Made by a program: the position numbers and the translations under genes. Of a stretch of DNA of 64,000 nt, positions 9,293 through 18,248 are shown piece by piece. Numbering within the stretch: the stretch's first letter is position 1; each line of letters opens with the position of its first letter. Under the pieces are notes generated by a model, which did no database searches, was not told the origin of the DNA, and saw nothing but the letters and a program-made list of their open reading frames with translations. Source of the DNA: Litorilituus lipolyticus. Lineage in GTDB: Bacteria; Pseudomonadota; Gammaproteobacteria; Enterobacterales; Alteromonadaceae. The stretch covers positions 62,001 through 126,000 of the forward strand of contig NZ_SAWY01000005.1 of assembly GCF_006439335.1 (NCBI RefSeq). The letters are read 5' to 3'.

Positions 9293-10075
9293 ATGAAGAA
9301 AATAATCTTATATTTTATGAGCAGTGTACTGGTTAGTTCGGTACTTATATCAGCCTCTCAAGCAACAGCGTCTCAAGTAAAAACGCAAACGATTATTAGT
9401 GAACAGCATCAACAGCTTTTATTAATGATTTCTGATGATTGGCAAGCAACGCAGGGTAAACTATTTCAATTTGAAAAGCAGCAAGGGCAGTGGCTTCGCA
9501 TTGAAGAGAGTACCTCAGTTACCTTAGGCAGAACTGGCTTAGCATGGGGGTTAGGTTTACATAATAAACAAAAAGGACAATACAAAAAGGAAGGTGATGG
9601 CAAAGCGCCTGCTGGCGTTTTCACCCTGGGTGATGCTTTTGGTTATTTACCTGATTTAGTGACAGGTTTAACCTACCAAGCAATGTCGGCAAATGATTAC
9701 TGTATTGATGTAAAGGGCTCTAAGTTTTATAACCAAATAATTTCTAGCAAACAGTATGGTAAAAAGGCCATCAAAGGCTCAAGTGAGCCAATGCGCCGTG
9801 ATATTCATTTAAACAATGATCAGGTCTATAAGAAAGGTCTTATCATTAATCATAATAGCCAAAATATTTCAGGTGCTGGGAGTTGTATCTTTATGCATGT
9901 TTGGCGAAGTATTGATAAACCAACGGCAGGCTGCACTGCGATGGAAGAAACTCAAATGGCCAATATACTGAAATGGTTGGATAAAACAAAACAACCTGTG
10001 TATGTTGCTTTACCTAAAGCTGAATATAAAAAACTAAAAGAACGTTGGGGGTTACCGTCAGTTAACCGTCTTTAG
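9293..10075 (+). CDS. Periplasmic L,D-transpeptidase-fold (YkuD-like) protein
   Basis: A 260-residue exported protein. A signal peptide covers about residues 1-25 and ends near SQATA. The catalytic signature is H202-x11-C214 in the stretch HVWRSIDKPTAGCT, the usual H...GC arrangement of the YkuD fold. A middle segment GDGKAPAGVFTLGDAFGY is typical of the YafK/DUF-type secreted L,D-transpeptidase relatives. It could cross-link or trim murein, or be a hydrolase. It is the third gene of a run (NlpC/P60 hydrolase, dipeptide epimerase, this gene) all dealing with cell-wall peptides, and lies 70 bp after the epimerase. Confidence 0.83.
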   Translation: MKKIILYFMSSVLVSSVLISASQATASQVKTQTIISEQHQQLLLMISDDWQATQGKLFQFEKQQGQWLRIEESTSVTLGRTGLAWGLGLHNKQKGQYKKEGDGKAPAGVFTLGDAFGYLPDLVTGLTYQAMSANDYCIDVKGSKFYNQIISSKQYGKKAIKGSSEPMRRDIHLNNDQVYKKGLIINHNSQNISGAGSCIFMHVWRSIDKPTAGCTAMEETQMANILKWLDKTKQPVYVALPKAEYKKLKERWGLPSVNRL

Positions 10076-10088
10076 TTAACTGTCCTTG

Positions 10089-10319
10089 TTAACCTGCACC
10101 ATAGAGTTTTTTAAACGTTTTTAGATTCCAGCCAATCATCACTTCATCCCCGATTTTAAGGGCTGGAACAGAGCGTGCTCCTATAGCATCAAGCTCTTTT
10201 CTACCGCGCTGCATTTTTGCATTGGTTAGTCTGTACTTAATGCCATTAGCATCTAAGTATTTTTGAGCTTCACGACAATGTGGGCATTTATCTGAAATAT
10301 ATAAAACAACGCGTTTCAT
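10089..10319 (-). CDS. Small glutaredoxin-family protein
   Basis: A 76-residue thioredoxin-fold protein with active-site C12-P-H-C15 near the N-terminus, the cis-proline motif SVPAL, and the C-terminal glycine pair replaced by IGW. It is shorter than classical glutaredoxin 3 but has the full core (beta-alpha-beta, TVP-like loop, beta-beta-alpha). It probably reduces protein disulfides or glutathione mixed disulfides in the cytoplasm. It is convergent with the L,D-transpeptidase-like gene and 13 bp from it. Precise partner unknown. Confidence 0.82.
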   Translation of the reverse strand: MKRVVLYISDKCPHCREAQKYLDANGIKYRLTNAKMQRGRKELDAIGARSVPALKIGDEVMIGWNLKTFKKLYGAG

Positions 10320-10465
10320 TACTCACCTTTAAAAAGCTGTTAAAAGCTCACTATTTTACTGTAGTTACCAGAAAACAAAAGTTAATCAAGTGAACTATCG
10401 GTTATAGACAAAGAAGTTTAAGCTATGGAAAAACCAATAGCGTGCAAAGATATTTGAATAGGCAA

Positions 10466-10915
10466 CTATTCACCATATTGCTGTTCAAAGAAGCTCTCGA
10501 GGATCAAACGTGCTGATTCAGCATCAATGTTGTCTTTTTTTAAATTACGATAACCACCGCGAGAGAAAAGCTGTTCTTTAGCGTCTGCTGTGGTTAATCG
10601 TTCATCTTGAAATTCAACCTTAATGCCGAAACGACCAGAGACTCTGTTGCCAAATTTTTTTGCATCTAAAGTAAGTTGTTGTTCGCTACCATCCATATTT
10701 AAAGGTAAACCAACAATAATTAAATCAGGCTGCCACTCTTTTAAAAAGTTGGCAAGGCTGTCCCAGTGAGGAATACCGTCAGAAGCTTTTATTGAGCCTA
10801 GCGGCGTAGCACTGCCGGTAATTTCTTGTCCTACAGCGACACCAATATATTTCTTACCAAAGTCAAAGCCGATAAGAGTACGTTGGCCAACGGGAGTTGC
10901 TTTTTGTTTTGCCAT
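10466..10915 (-). CDS. yqgF: Putative pre-16S rRNA nuclease / RuvX-type RNase H-fold protein YqgF
   Basis: A 149-residue RNase H-like protein. The strand-1 acidic motif is [14 protein letters not shown], the middle carries [12 protein letters not shown], and the third acidic site is in [12 protein letters not shown], all hallmarks of YqgF/RuvX. The family is linked to 16S rRNA 5' end processing in E. coli. It follows yqgE on the same strand, as in E. coli, with a 72-bp gap. gshB lies upstream, so gshB-yqgE-yqgF form a conserved unit. Normal length. Confidence 0.94.
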   Translation of the reverse strand: MAKQKATPVGQRTLIGFDFGKKYIGVAVGQEITGSATPLGSIKASDGIPHWDSLANFLKEWQPDLIIVGLPLNMDGSEQQLTLDAKKFGNRVSGRFGIKVEFQDERLTTADAKEQLFSRGGYRNLKKDNIDAESARLILESFFEQQYGE

Positions 10916-10987
10916 GAAAAGTGATGAACCTTTTAAATTATAATTAACGTTTGTTAATGCGTGTTAGGCTTTGCTACCAAAAAAAAC

Positions 10988-11638
10988 TTAAGCGTGACCA
11001 ACATCAGACGATAAATGGGCTAAATCTATACCAAGTTTCTCGGTTGCTTTCTTCCATCGCTGTTCAACTGGGGTGTTGAATATAATGTCGGTATCAACTG
11101 GTGTTGTTAGCCAAGAGTTATCTTTTAGTTCTTGTTCTAATTGGCCTGGTCCCCAACTAGCATAGCCAAGCGTGACAATAAAGTTATCTGGCGCTTCATC
11201 AGTGCCTAAAGCTAGTAGAATATCTTTTGAAGTGGTGATCATTAATTGATCATTTAAAGATAAAGAACTGCTCCAGCCACTTTGCTTGCTATGAAGTACA
11301 AAGCCTCGTTGTTGGGCAACGGGCCCACCTGAGAGAACACGTTGTTGAAGGTGAATATTCTGTTCATCTTCCTGTGCTAACTCAAGGCTTTCTTTAATGC
11401 GACCTGTTGATGGTTTGTCCTGACTTTGCTGTTTTTTTGAGTCAGCTGAAGAGGCATCGTTAGCATCAGGTTCAATTTGCTTTAATAACTCGCAAAGATT
11501 AAGGCTTACCGGCAAATTAATAATTAAGCCCATGGCGCCATCTTCATTATGCTCGCAAATGTAGGTGACTGTTTTATTAAAAAAAGAGTCATCTAACGAC
11601 GGCATAGCAATTAAAAACTGATTCTCTAAACTTTCCAT
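10988..11638 (-). CDS. yqgE: YqgE/AlgH family protein (UPF0301)
   Basis: A conserved cytoplasmic protein of unclear function, here 216 residues. The start ATG at 11638 has GGAGG a few bases upstream. Family marks are MPSLDDSFFNKTVTYICEHN, GAMGLIINLP, LSGGPVAQQRGFVLH and GYASWGPGQLEQEL. It is about 30 residues longer than E. coli YqgE because of a hydrophilic insertion rich in D, S, Q and K at about residues 58-92, between the N-terminal strand block and the LSGGPV motif. It sits between gshB (15 bp upstream) and yqgF, as in many gammaproteobacteria, and is probably cotranscribed with them. Confidence 0.93.
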   Translation of the reverse strand: MESLENQFLIAMPSLDDSFFNKTVTYICEHNEDGAMGLIINLPVSLNLCELLKQIEPDANDASSADSKKQQSQDKPSTGRIKESLELAQEDEQNIHLQQRVLSGGPVAQQRGFVLHSKQSGWSSSLSLNDQLMITTSKDILLALGTDEAPDNFIVTLGYASWGPGQLEQELKDNSWLTTPVDTDIIFNTPVEQRWKKATEKLGIDLAHLSSDVGHA

Positions 11639-11653
11639 CAATCCTCCAACAGC

Positions 11654-12613
11654 TTAACTACGTAATTTATCTTCAATAGCATCCATAAGCTTACCACTAA
11701 TATTAATAGGGTAGGCGGCTTCAATTTCTCGGATACAAGTCGGGCTAGTCACATTAATTTCAGTAACTTTATCGCCAATAACATCGAGCCCAACAAAATA
11801 CAAACCTCGTTTCTTAAGTTCAGGGCCAATGGTTTGCGCAATTAACTTATCACTTGGGCTTAGCGGTCTAGCAACGCCGCTACCACCGGCAGCTAAGTTA
11901 CCACGTGTTTCACCTTGTGCAGGAATACGAGCTAAACAATATGGCATAGGTTCGCCGTTAACAATTAATATACGCTTATCACCGTCTACTATTTCAGGCA
12001 TATACTCTTGTACCATAGCGTATTGCTGGCCATGATTGGTTAAGGTTTCAATGATCACCCCAACGTTTGCATCATTGGCTTTAATTCTAAAGATAGAGGC
12101 TCCGCCCATGCCATCAAGGGGTTTGATAATGACGTCTTTTTGGCTTTGGTGAAATTCACGAATTTTATCGCTACTGCGTGTTACCAAAGTGCGTGGTGTT
12201 AAATCACTAAACCATGCGGTAAATAATTTTTCATTACAGTCACGTAAGCTTTGAGGTTTATTTACTATGAGTGTGCCTGCTACTTCTGCTCTTTCAAGCA
12301 TGTATGTGGCGTAGATAAACTCTGTATCAAAAGGAGGATCTTTACGCATTAACACAACATCTAAGTCACTCAATTCAATATCTTGAGCGGAAGCAAGTTC
12401 ATACCAGTGTTCACTATCATCAAACACTTTAACTCTTTGAACATTAGCGCGACAAACACCTTGATCTAAGTAAAGATCTTTAAGCTCCATATAGTAAATT
12501 TCGTAGCCGCGTTTTTGTGCTTCAAGCATCATTGCCATGGAAGAATCTTTAGCAACTTTAACTTGTGATATTGGGTCCATTACAACCCCAAGCTTTATGG
12601 GAGACGTGCTCAT
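11654..12613 (-). CDS. gshB: Glutathione synthetase
   Basis: ATP-grasp ligase that joins gamma-glutamylcysteine and glycine to glutathione. The 319-residue length equals the family norm. Visible are KLGVVMDPISQVKVAKDSS at the N-terminus, the LMRKDPPFDTEFIYATYML motif, the ATP-binding IIKPLDGMGGASIF segment, the RILIVNGEPMPYCLARIP strand and the C-terminal EINVTSPTCIREIE motif with metal ligands. It stands 83 bp downstream of rsmE, as in E. coli, and 15 bp before yqgE. Cytoplasmic. Confidence 0.97.
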   Translation of the reverse strand: MSTSPIKLGVVMDPISQVKVAKDSSMAMMLEAQKRGYEIYYMELKDLYLDQGVCRANVQRVKVFDDSEHWYELASAQDIELSDLDVVLMRKDPPFDTEFIYATYMLERAEVAGTLIVNKPQSLRDCNEKLFTAWFSDLTPRTLVTRSSDKIREFHQSQKDVIIKPLDGMGGASIFRIKANDANVGVIIETLTNHGQQYAMVQEYMPEIVDGDKRILIVNGEPMPYCLARIPAQGETRGNLAAGGSGVARPLSPSDKLIAQTIGPELKKRGLYFVGLDVIGDKVTEINVTSPTCIREIEAAYPINISGKLMDAIEDKLRS

Positions 12614-12695
12614 ATGTTTTCCTTTATCGTGATTGCGCTAACGTATACTCGCTATCATGTGTAAATTATTGAACTAGGTTAAATCATTAAACAAA

Positions 12696-13442
12696 CTAGG
12701 TTAAATCGCCAAAACGACATTGCAATGCGGTTATGGCAGTTAACGCGGCTGTTTCTGTTCTTAATACTCTTGGGCCAAGCAATACGTCAGTAAAGCTTGC
12801 ATCATTAGCTAATTGAATTTCTTCATCACTAAGACCCCCTTCAGGGCCAATTAATAATCTTACTTGTTTGTCACCGGCTAATGTATCTGCAGGTAATGTC
12901 ATAATTGAATGACTGGCTTTAGGGTGCAAGTTTAACTTTAATGCACGGGTTTGTTGTTCAAGCCACTGTGATAACAAAATAGGCGTGTTAACAGTTGGCA
13001 CGTAAACGCGGCCACTTTGCTCACAAGCACTAATGACAATTTTTTGCCATTGCTGCTGCTTTTTAATGAGACGTTCACCGCTCAGTTTCACGCCACAACG
13101 TTCGGTAAATAAGGGCGTAATTGACTTAACGCCAAGCTCAACAGATTTTTGCAAGGTAAAGTCCATTCGATCACCGCGAGAAATACCCTGTCCTAAATGA
13201 ATATCTAAAGGTGATTCACGCTTAATCACTTCTTCAGCAGTAATGTTAATCATGGCTTGTTTTTTACTTACATCGATAAGTTCAGCGGTGTACTGCTTAT
13301 TTTCATTACCATTGAAAAGAGTAATGACATCACCTTGCGTTAATCTAAGTACCCTGATTACATGACCAAACGCCTCGTCAGATAATTTCACAGTTTGGTT
13401 TACGCTAAACTCTGTGGCTTGGTAAATTCTAGGGTTTGACAT
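12696..13442 (-). CDS. rsmE: 16S rRNA (uracil-1498-N3)-methyltransferase
   Basis: A 248-residue SPOUT methyltransferase that methylates U1498 of 16S rRNA. The N-terminal PUA-like part has AFGHVIRVLRLTQGD. The knotted SAM-binding part contains SRGDRMDFTLQKSVELGV, then LLIGPEGGLSDEEI and LGPRVLRTETA, both diagnostic for RsmE. Length is normal. The order rsmE-gshB-yqgE-yqgF is conserved with E. coli. A strong hairpin separates it from metK upstream. Confidence 0.96.
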   Translation of the reverse strand: MSNPRIYQATEFSVNQTVKLSDEAFGHVIRVLRLTQGDVITLFNGNENKQYTAELIDVSKKQAMINITAEEVIKRESPLDIHLGQGISRGDRMDFTLQKSVELGVKSITPLFTERCGVKLSGERLIKKQQQWQKIVISACEQSGRVYVPTVNTPILLSQWLEQQTRALKLNLHPKASHSIMTLPADTLAGDKQVRLLIGPEGGLSDEEIQLANDASFTDVLLGPRVLRTETAALTAITALQCRFGDLT

Positions 13443-13541
13443 AATCTATTGAGCTTTTCTTTTTCTTCTGTTGAATAGCTAAAAGATAGGGGCTGAGCAT
13501 ATAAAAAACAATGGCTGGGGCTTTTTATTTTCATCAAAAAT

Positions 13542-13569
13542 AACAAAACCTCCCGAAGGAGGTTTTGTT
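13542..13569 (-). terminator. Rho-independent terminator of metK
   Basis: Perfect 12-bp arms AACAAAACCTCC (13542-13553) and GGAGGTTTTGTT (13558-13569) enclose a CGAA loop (TTCG on the minus strand). Reading leftwards from metK, the stem is followed by ATTTTTG. It lies 30 bp past the metK stop codon. Confidence 0.85.
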
Positions 13570-13599
13570 ATGGCTTATTTCGGCAAAAGAGTACTGCGA

Positions 13600-14787
13600 T
13601 TATAAACCAGCAGCTTGACGTAAATCGTCAGCTTTGTCTGTTTTTTCCCAACTAAAGGCAGTAAAGGTATCTTCACCTACAGTCATTTCAAATGGTTCAC
13701 GACCGAAGTGGCCATAAGCCGCTGTTTGTTGGTACATTGGGTGTAATAAATCAAGCATTTTAGTGATGCCGTATGGACGTAAGTCAAAGTGCTCACGTAC
13801 TAACTCAACTAGTTTCTCTTCAGATATTTTACCTGTGCCAAATGTTTCAATTGAAATTGAAGTAGGCTCTGCTACACCAATGGCATAAGACACTTGAATT
13901 TCACAACGATCAGCTAAACCGGCAGCAACAATATTTTTAGCTACATAACGGCCAGCGTATGCGGCACTTCTATCAACCTTTGATGGATCTTTACCTGAGA
14001 AAGCTCCGCCACCATGTCTAGCCATACCGCCGTAGGTATCAACAATAATTTTACGACCAGTTAAACCACAATCACCCACAGGACCACCAATAACAAAGCG
14101 ACCTGTTGGATTAATAAAGTATTTTGTTTCTGGAGTTAACAACTCAGCAGGCAAGGTGTGCTTAATGATGTTTTCCATCACAGCATCGTGTAAATCTTCT
14201 TGCTTAATTTCAGGGTTGTGTTGAGTTGATAAAACAACCGTATCAATAGCAACTGGCTTATTATCTTCATAAACAAAGGTGACTTGAGATTTTGCATCAG
14301 GGCGTAACCAAGGCAATACGCCTGATTTACGCGCTTCGGCTTGACGCTCAACTAAACGATGCGAGTAGTATAACGGCGCAGGCATTAATGTTTCGGTTTC
14401 ATTGGTTGCATAACCAAACATTAAACCTTGGTCACCAGCACCTTGATCTTCTGGTTTTGAACGATCAACACCTTGAGCAATTTCAGGTGATTGTTGACCA
14501 ATTAAATTCATGATGCCACAGGTTTCACCATCAAAACCAACATCTGAAGAGGTATAACCAATTTCACTAATAACGTTTCGAGTTAGTTTCTCTAAATCTA
14601 CCCAAGCGGTTGTGGAAACTTCACCTGAGATAATCGCTACTCCAGTTTTAACCATAGTTTCACAAGCAACACGGGCATGCTTATCTTGTGTGATAATAGC
14701 GTCTAATACCGCATCAGAAATTTGATCGGCAATTTTATCTGGATGACCTTCAGATACTGATTCTGAAGTAAAGTAATGTTTAGACAT
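13600..14787 (-). CDS. metK: S-adenosylmethionine synthetase
   Basis: Makes S-adenosylmethionine from methionine and ATP. The 395-residue protein carries the family signature hexapeptide region [12 protein letters not shown] and the P-loop-like [19 protein letters not shown], with [15 protein letters not shown] at the N-terminus. Length and motifs are normal. A candidate MetJ operator is seen about 150 bp upstream, so repression by S-adenosylmethionine is likely. It is followed by a strong terminator. Confidence 0.98.
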   Translation of the reverse strand: MSKHYFTSESVSEGHPDKIADQISDAVLDAIITQDKHARVACETMVKTGVAIISGEVSTTAWVDLEKLTRNVISEIGYTSSDVGFDGETCGIMNLIGQQSPEIAQGVDRSKPEDQGAGDQGLMFGYATNETETLMPAPLYYSHRLVERQAEARKSGVLPWLRPDAKSQVTFVYEDNKPVAIDTVVLSTQHNPEIKQEDLHDAVMENIIKHTLPAELLTPETKYFINPTGRFVIGGPVGDCGLTGRKIIVDTYGGMARHGGGAFSGKDPSKVDRSAAYAGRYVAKNIVAAGLADRCEIQVSYAIGVAEPTSISIETFGTGKISEEKLVELVREHFDLRPYGITKMLDLLHPMYQQTAAYGHFGREPFEMTVGEDTFTAFSWEKTDKADDLRQAAGL

Positions 14788-14934
14788 AAACCCTCTGCAA
14801 TTTGTTAGTTTTTGTACTTAACCGTTAATGTAACAATCAATAACGATGACAAAATAATAATATGAGCATAGAAATAAATTCAATTGGGGGCGATATTACA
14901 CCTTTCCATAGGGGTTTTCTAGTTTTTTTACGCC

Positions 14935-14958
14935 TAGACGGCTAAACGTCTTTATGAC
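14935..14958. promoter_or_regulatory. Candidate MetJ operator (tandem met boxes) upstream of metK
   Basis: Three adjacent 8-mers, TAGACGGC, TAAACGTC and TTTATGAC, resemble the met-box consensus AGACGTCT, with the middle box closest. The site is in the 272-bp gap between metK and murI, about 150 bp upstream of the metK start. No MetJ gene is in the window, so this stays an inference. Confidence 0.45.
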
Positions 14959-15059
14959 ATTCCGTAACTAATTGAAATTATGCTCTTATTGATATCGTCC
15001 AAACGTAAAAATGCTTTAGAGCTTAATTGAATATAGCAGTGTGCATGAAGTTTTAGTGC

Positions 15060-15884
15060 TTATAGCGCCTTAAGTGCTACAGGGCTTTGCCATAGTTTAG
15101 AAAAAAGTTGTTGCTGATATTCACTTTGCTGTGAACTATAAAAAAGCCGAGTTCCTTGGCGTGATTTAGAAGCCGAGATATTGTGCTTCTCTAATTGGTT
15201 GATGAGTTGAAGTGTTACGGGTAATGCGGTTTCAACCAGTGTAATGCTGGCATTCTCTTCCTTAATAATTCGCTCAATTTGTTGTAAAAGAAAAGGGTAG
15301 TGGGTACAACCAAGCACAATACGATCAACCTTTTTGGCAATCAATGGTGAAAGGTAGCTGCGTAATAATTGCTCGCAACAATGGTTGTCAATTAAGCCTT
15401 GCTCGACTTTTTCAACTAAACCCGGGCAGGGTTGTATAAAGACTTCTGCACCATTTTGATGTTTAGCAATGAGCGATTTAAATTGACTGTTTTCACTCGT
15501 TGCTTGAGTCACTAAAACGGCAACCTTTTTCGACTCACTTTGTAAAGCGGCCGGTTTAATCGCAGGTTCTACACCTATAATCGGGATTGAAAGTTGCTCT
15601 CTTAATTGAGTTACCGCATTAACCGTTGCGGTATTACAGGCAATTACCAATACTTTTGCGCCTTGTTTTACTAGATGGTGAGCAATGGTATTAACTCTTT
15701 CTATGATGAGTTCAATTGATTTATCACCATAAGGGGCGTGCAAAGTATCAGCGACATAAACTAAATTTTCGTGAGGTAATTGCTCACTAATACATTTAGC
15801 AATTGATAAACCACCGACACCAGAGTCAAAAATACCTATTGGGGCATTATCAAATGTGCTGTTAGGGTCTGTTGTGTTTGTCAA
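15060..15884 (-). CDS. murI: Glutamate racemase
   Basis: Supplies D-glutamate for peptidoglycan by cofactor-independent racemisation of L-glutamate. The 274-residue protein shows PIGIFDSGVGGLSIA, the DTLHAPYG motif, the first catalytic cysteine C83 in VIACNTATV and the second C193 in LGCTHYPF. The start appears to be TTG at 15884; no ATG exists between it and the conserved PIGIFDSG motif. Single gene on the minus strand, upstream of metK. Confidence 0.95.
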   Translation of the reverse strand: MTNTTDPNSTFDNAPIGIFDSGVGGLSIAKCISEQLPHENLVYVADTLHAPYGDKSIELIIERVNTIAHHLVKQGAKVLVIACNTATVNAVTQLREQLSIPIIGVEPAIKPAALQSESKKVAVLVTQATSENSQFKSLIAKHQNGAEVFIQPCPGLVEKVEQGLIDNHCCEQLLRSYLSPLIAKKVDRIVLGCTHYPFLLQQIERIIKEENASITLVETALPVTLQLINQLEKHNISASKSRQGTRLFYSSQQSEYQQQLFSKLWQSPVALKAL

Positions 15885-16115
15885 AACGGTCTCAAAAGCT
15901 AGGAGTATCAGTGAAATTGTATTAGTTTCTGTATCTTGAAATCAATAGCTTTCTTTATGGCTCCTTTGATATTAATAATTATGCTTTTGCAGACCGTTTT
16001 TTTAATTAAGAAATAAGTAAAGTAATTTGTTTATTTAATCTTTACTTAGATTGGTACAAATGGTAACTTTGGCGTGATGATAATAAGCGTATTTTTTTAG
16101 TGAGTAAGAGTAATT

Positions 16116-17447
16116 ATGTCGAGTGATGTTTCAATAAGCCGAATGAAGCAATTTCCGCTATTAATGTGGATATTACTTTTTGGCTCCTTTATTACCCGCG
16201 GCAGCTTTTACATGGTATGGCCTTTTCTGGCAGTGATCCTTTATGAAAAATTTTCTCTAACAGCGACAGAAGTTGGATTGATTCTATCGGTAGCTGCCAT
16301 TGTCTCTGTATTGATTAGTTTCGTCGGCAGCGCATTATCTGATCGTATTGGTCGCAAGAAGTTAATGTATTTCAGTGGCTTGCTCTATATTATTTCCTTC
16401 TCTTTATTAGCTGAAATTGATCATATTGAAGGTTATATCATCGTGATTACCTTGTGTTCAATTGCAACAGCGTTATGGCGACCATTAATTAGTGCACTCA
16501 TTGGTGACATGATTGATGACAGCAAAACCCGTGAACTTGCTATGCAGTCTCTTTATTTTGTGGTGAATGTTGGCTGTGCAGTAGGTCCTATGTTAGGTGT
16601 ATGGATGGGCCTTACGGGAGAGCAATCAAGCTTTTATATTACCGCAATGGCCTTTGTGTTTTTACTGTGTTTATTGTCTTGGGGCTTCCATCAGCATGAG
16701 AAAAAAGAGGGGATCTTAGTTACCAATAATAATGCTAAAAAGCCTGAGGCACTTGAAGAAAATACTGCCCAAAATGGTCTAATTGATGAAAATGAAGCAA
16801 AAAACGAAAATGTAAGTTTTAAAGAAATAACTAAAATCCTATTAAAAGATAAACTTTTTCAATGCCTTATATTGGCAAACTTATTTTGCTTCTTTATTTA
16901 TGGTCAAATGGATAGTTCACTTATTCAGTACTTAACTCGTGCTGAAGTGCCTGAACTGCTGATGCTTATCTCAACAATTATATTTACTAATGCCATGGTG
17001 ATTATTGCAACACAATTTATCATGCTGAGAATGATGGCACATCTAAGTTTAACTACGCGAATTCAAATTGGCTTAGTGCTGTTAACAGTTTCACAATTGT
17101 GGATGGGGTTAAATCCTGTTTCATTTTTCTGGGGGTGGATAGGCGCTGTCATCATTATGAGTTTAGCTGAAACGATACTCTTTCCAACGATGAATGTGCA
17201 AATTGATCGCATAGCACCACAGCATCTTCGTGGTGCTTATTTTGGTGCTTCATCTTTCTATGATTTTGGTTTTGCTTTAGCACCTCTTGGTGGTGGTTTG
17301 ATATTAGATTATTTCGGTGGCTCTGCTTTATTCATTTTCAGTGCAGTGCTTTCGCTGGTAGTAATTTATTTGTATGCGATTTTGCATAAAATGCCAAGAC
17401 CTGATTTTGTGACTACAGAGCGAGATGAAAGCCTGGTAAATCAGTAA
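16116..17447 (+). CDS. Major facilitator superfamily transporter (MdtH-like drug/metabolite exporter)
   Basis: A 443-residue inner-membrane protein with about 12 hydrophobic helices and a long hydrophilic central loop (about residues 195-240, rich in E, N and K). The MFS loop 2-3 signature is visible as GSALSDRIGRKKLMYFSG, and helix 5 carries the antiporter-like VVNVGCAVGPMLG. These features suggest a proton antiporter of the drug-export type. Substrate unknown. It stands alone, 230 bp from murI (divergent), and is followed by the 6S RNA region. Confidence 0.85.
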   Translation: MSSDVSISRMKQFPLLMWILLFGSFITRGSFYMVWPFLAVILYEKFSLTATEVGLILSVAAIVSVLISFVGSALSDRIGRKKLMYFSGLLYIISFSLLAEIDHIEGYIIVITLCSIATALWRPLISALIGDMIDDSKTRELAMQSLYFVVNVGCAVGPMLGVWMGLTGEQSSFYITAMAFVFLLCLLSWGFHQHEKKEGILVTNNNAKKPEALEENTAQNGLIDENEAKNENVSFKEITKILLKDKLFQCLILANLFCFFIYGQMDSSLIQYLTRAEVPELLMLISTIIFTNAMVIIATQFIMLRMMAHLSLTTRIQIGLVLLTVSQLWMGLNPVSFFWGWIGAVIIMSLAETILFPTMNVQIDRIAPQHLRGAYFGASSFYDFGFALAPLGGGLILDYFGGSALFIFSAVLSLVVIYLYAILHKMPRPDFVTTERDESLVNQ

Positions 17448-17531
17448 AATAAACATGATCTATTGAGTGAGAGATTGCTTGACTAGATTTGTGCTAGAAA
17501 AGATAGCTTGCGCCTCTATAAATGTTTGATT

Positions 17532-17596
17532 TAGTGCCGTAGCTCACAATAGTCCTGAACGCCGTGCGTTGTTCTAGTGCCGCACGGAAATATCTA
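17532..17596 (-). pseudogene. Partial duplicate of the 6S RNA 3' region
   Basis: The segment beginning GTGCCGTAGCTCACAATAGT repeats, with few changes, the segment at 17693-17752 inside the 6S RNA gene (GATGCCGCAGCTCACAATAG, then CCTGAAC, a short hairpin and CGGAAATATC). Only the 3' closing part is recognisable; the 5' strand of 6S RNA with the GGGATGTTCG block is missing, so this looks like a decayed tandem copy. Confidence 0.6.
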
Positions 17597-17629
17597 ATTG
17601 AAAATATGAAAGCTGCCTGCGAGTTTTCT

Positions 17630-17668
17630 TTATTGAATTATTGAATTATTGAATTATTGAATTCTTGA
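17630..17668. repeat. Short tandem repeat (TTATTGAA-type, 8-bp period)
   Basis: About four and a half copies of an 8-bp unit (TTATTGAA) lie between the intact 6S RNA gene and its partial duplicate. This is probably slippage in an AT-rich spacer. It lies just past the 6S RNA 3' end. Confidence 0.8.
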
Positions 17669-17681
17669 GAAAGGAAAGGTT

Positions 17682-17864
17682 GCGCTTCCAAGATGCCGCA
17701 GCTCACAATAGTCCTGAACACCGTGTGTTCAGGGCGGAAATATCATGCTAACCGTAGGCTTCCCGATACATGCCGGGCTTGCACAATAGCTAATAGTCAA
17801 TTCCCTAAGGTAAAACTTATCGGCTCAGGGACACAGTTCACATACGAACATCCCAGAAGACACT
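17682..17864 (-). ncRNA. ssrS: 6S RNA
   Basis: On the minus strand the sequence begins near GTGTCTTCTGGGATGTTCG, continues with CCCTGAGCCGATAAG and ends with GGCATCTTGGAAG, in the same order as E. coli 6S RNA (TCTGAGATGTTCG ... CCCTGAGCCGATA ... GGCATCTCGGAG). The two ends pair to close the long rod that mimics an open promoter and traps sigma-70 RNA polymerase. A TATACT box lies about 6 bases before the inferred 5' end. It is downstream of zapA on the same strand, the classic zapA-ssrS arrangement. Ends are inferred to within a few bases. Confidence 0.88.
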
Positions 17865-17939
17865 TTCAGTATAGCGAAAAATTACTGTTGGAATAAGTTT
17901 TTTTTAACAGGTAAGAGCTGAATGCCCAGTTAATAAACG

Positions 17940-18248
17940 TTATGCACGTTTATTGTTCGATGGGGATAAGGCTTGTTCTATAGTCGCTTGTAAAAGCGCT
18001 ATTTTTTCTTGGTTTTCTTGTTGTTCAACTTTTAGCTGCTGCTGAGCTTGCAACAAATCGTTAGCTAAATTCAAGGCAGTCATGAGTAAAGATTGCTCAG
18101 GTGTGGTAATCGCTTTGGCATTATTAGAATGGCTTAACCTTTTACTGAGTTCTTCTGCAGCAGAAAGCAATGCGGTTTCTTGTCCTGAGGGACAAGCAAC
18201 TTTTAGTTTGCGATCTAGTACATTAATTTCAACAGTTCGTTGACTCAT
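17940..18248 (-). CDS. zapA: Cell division protein ZapA
   Basis: Promotes bundling of FtsZ filaments at the division ring. The 102-residue protein starts at MSQRTVEINVLDRKLKVACP, the usual ZapA start, so I use 18248 and not an in-frame ATG further upstream. The globular N-terminus is followed by a coiled-coil helix (about residues 55-95, rich in L, Q and E). It lies upstream of 6S RNA on the same strand and divergent from ygfB, as in E. coli. The 276-bp divergent spacer holds both promoters; I could not define their boxes with confidence. Confidence 0.93.
   Translation of the reverse strand: MSQRTVEINVLDRKLKVACPSGQETALLSAAEELSKRLSHSNNAKAITTPEQSLLMTALNLANDLLQAQQQLKVEQQENQEKIALLQATIEQALSPSNNKRA

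Noticed and set aside
17693-17896. Plus-strand open frame of 67 codons
   Set aside because: It runs antisense through the 6S RNA gene; the conserved bases are explained by the RNA on the other strand.
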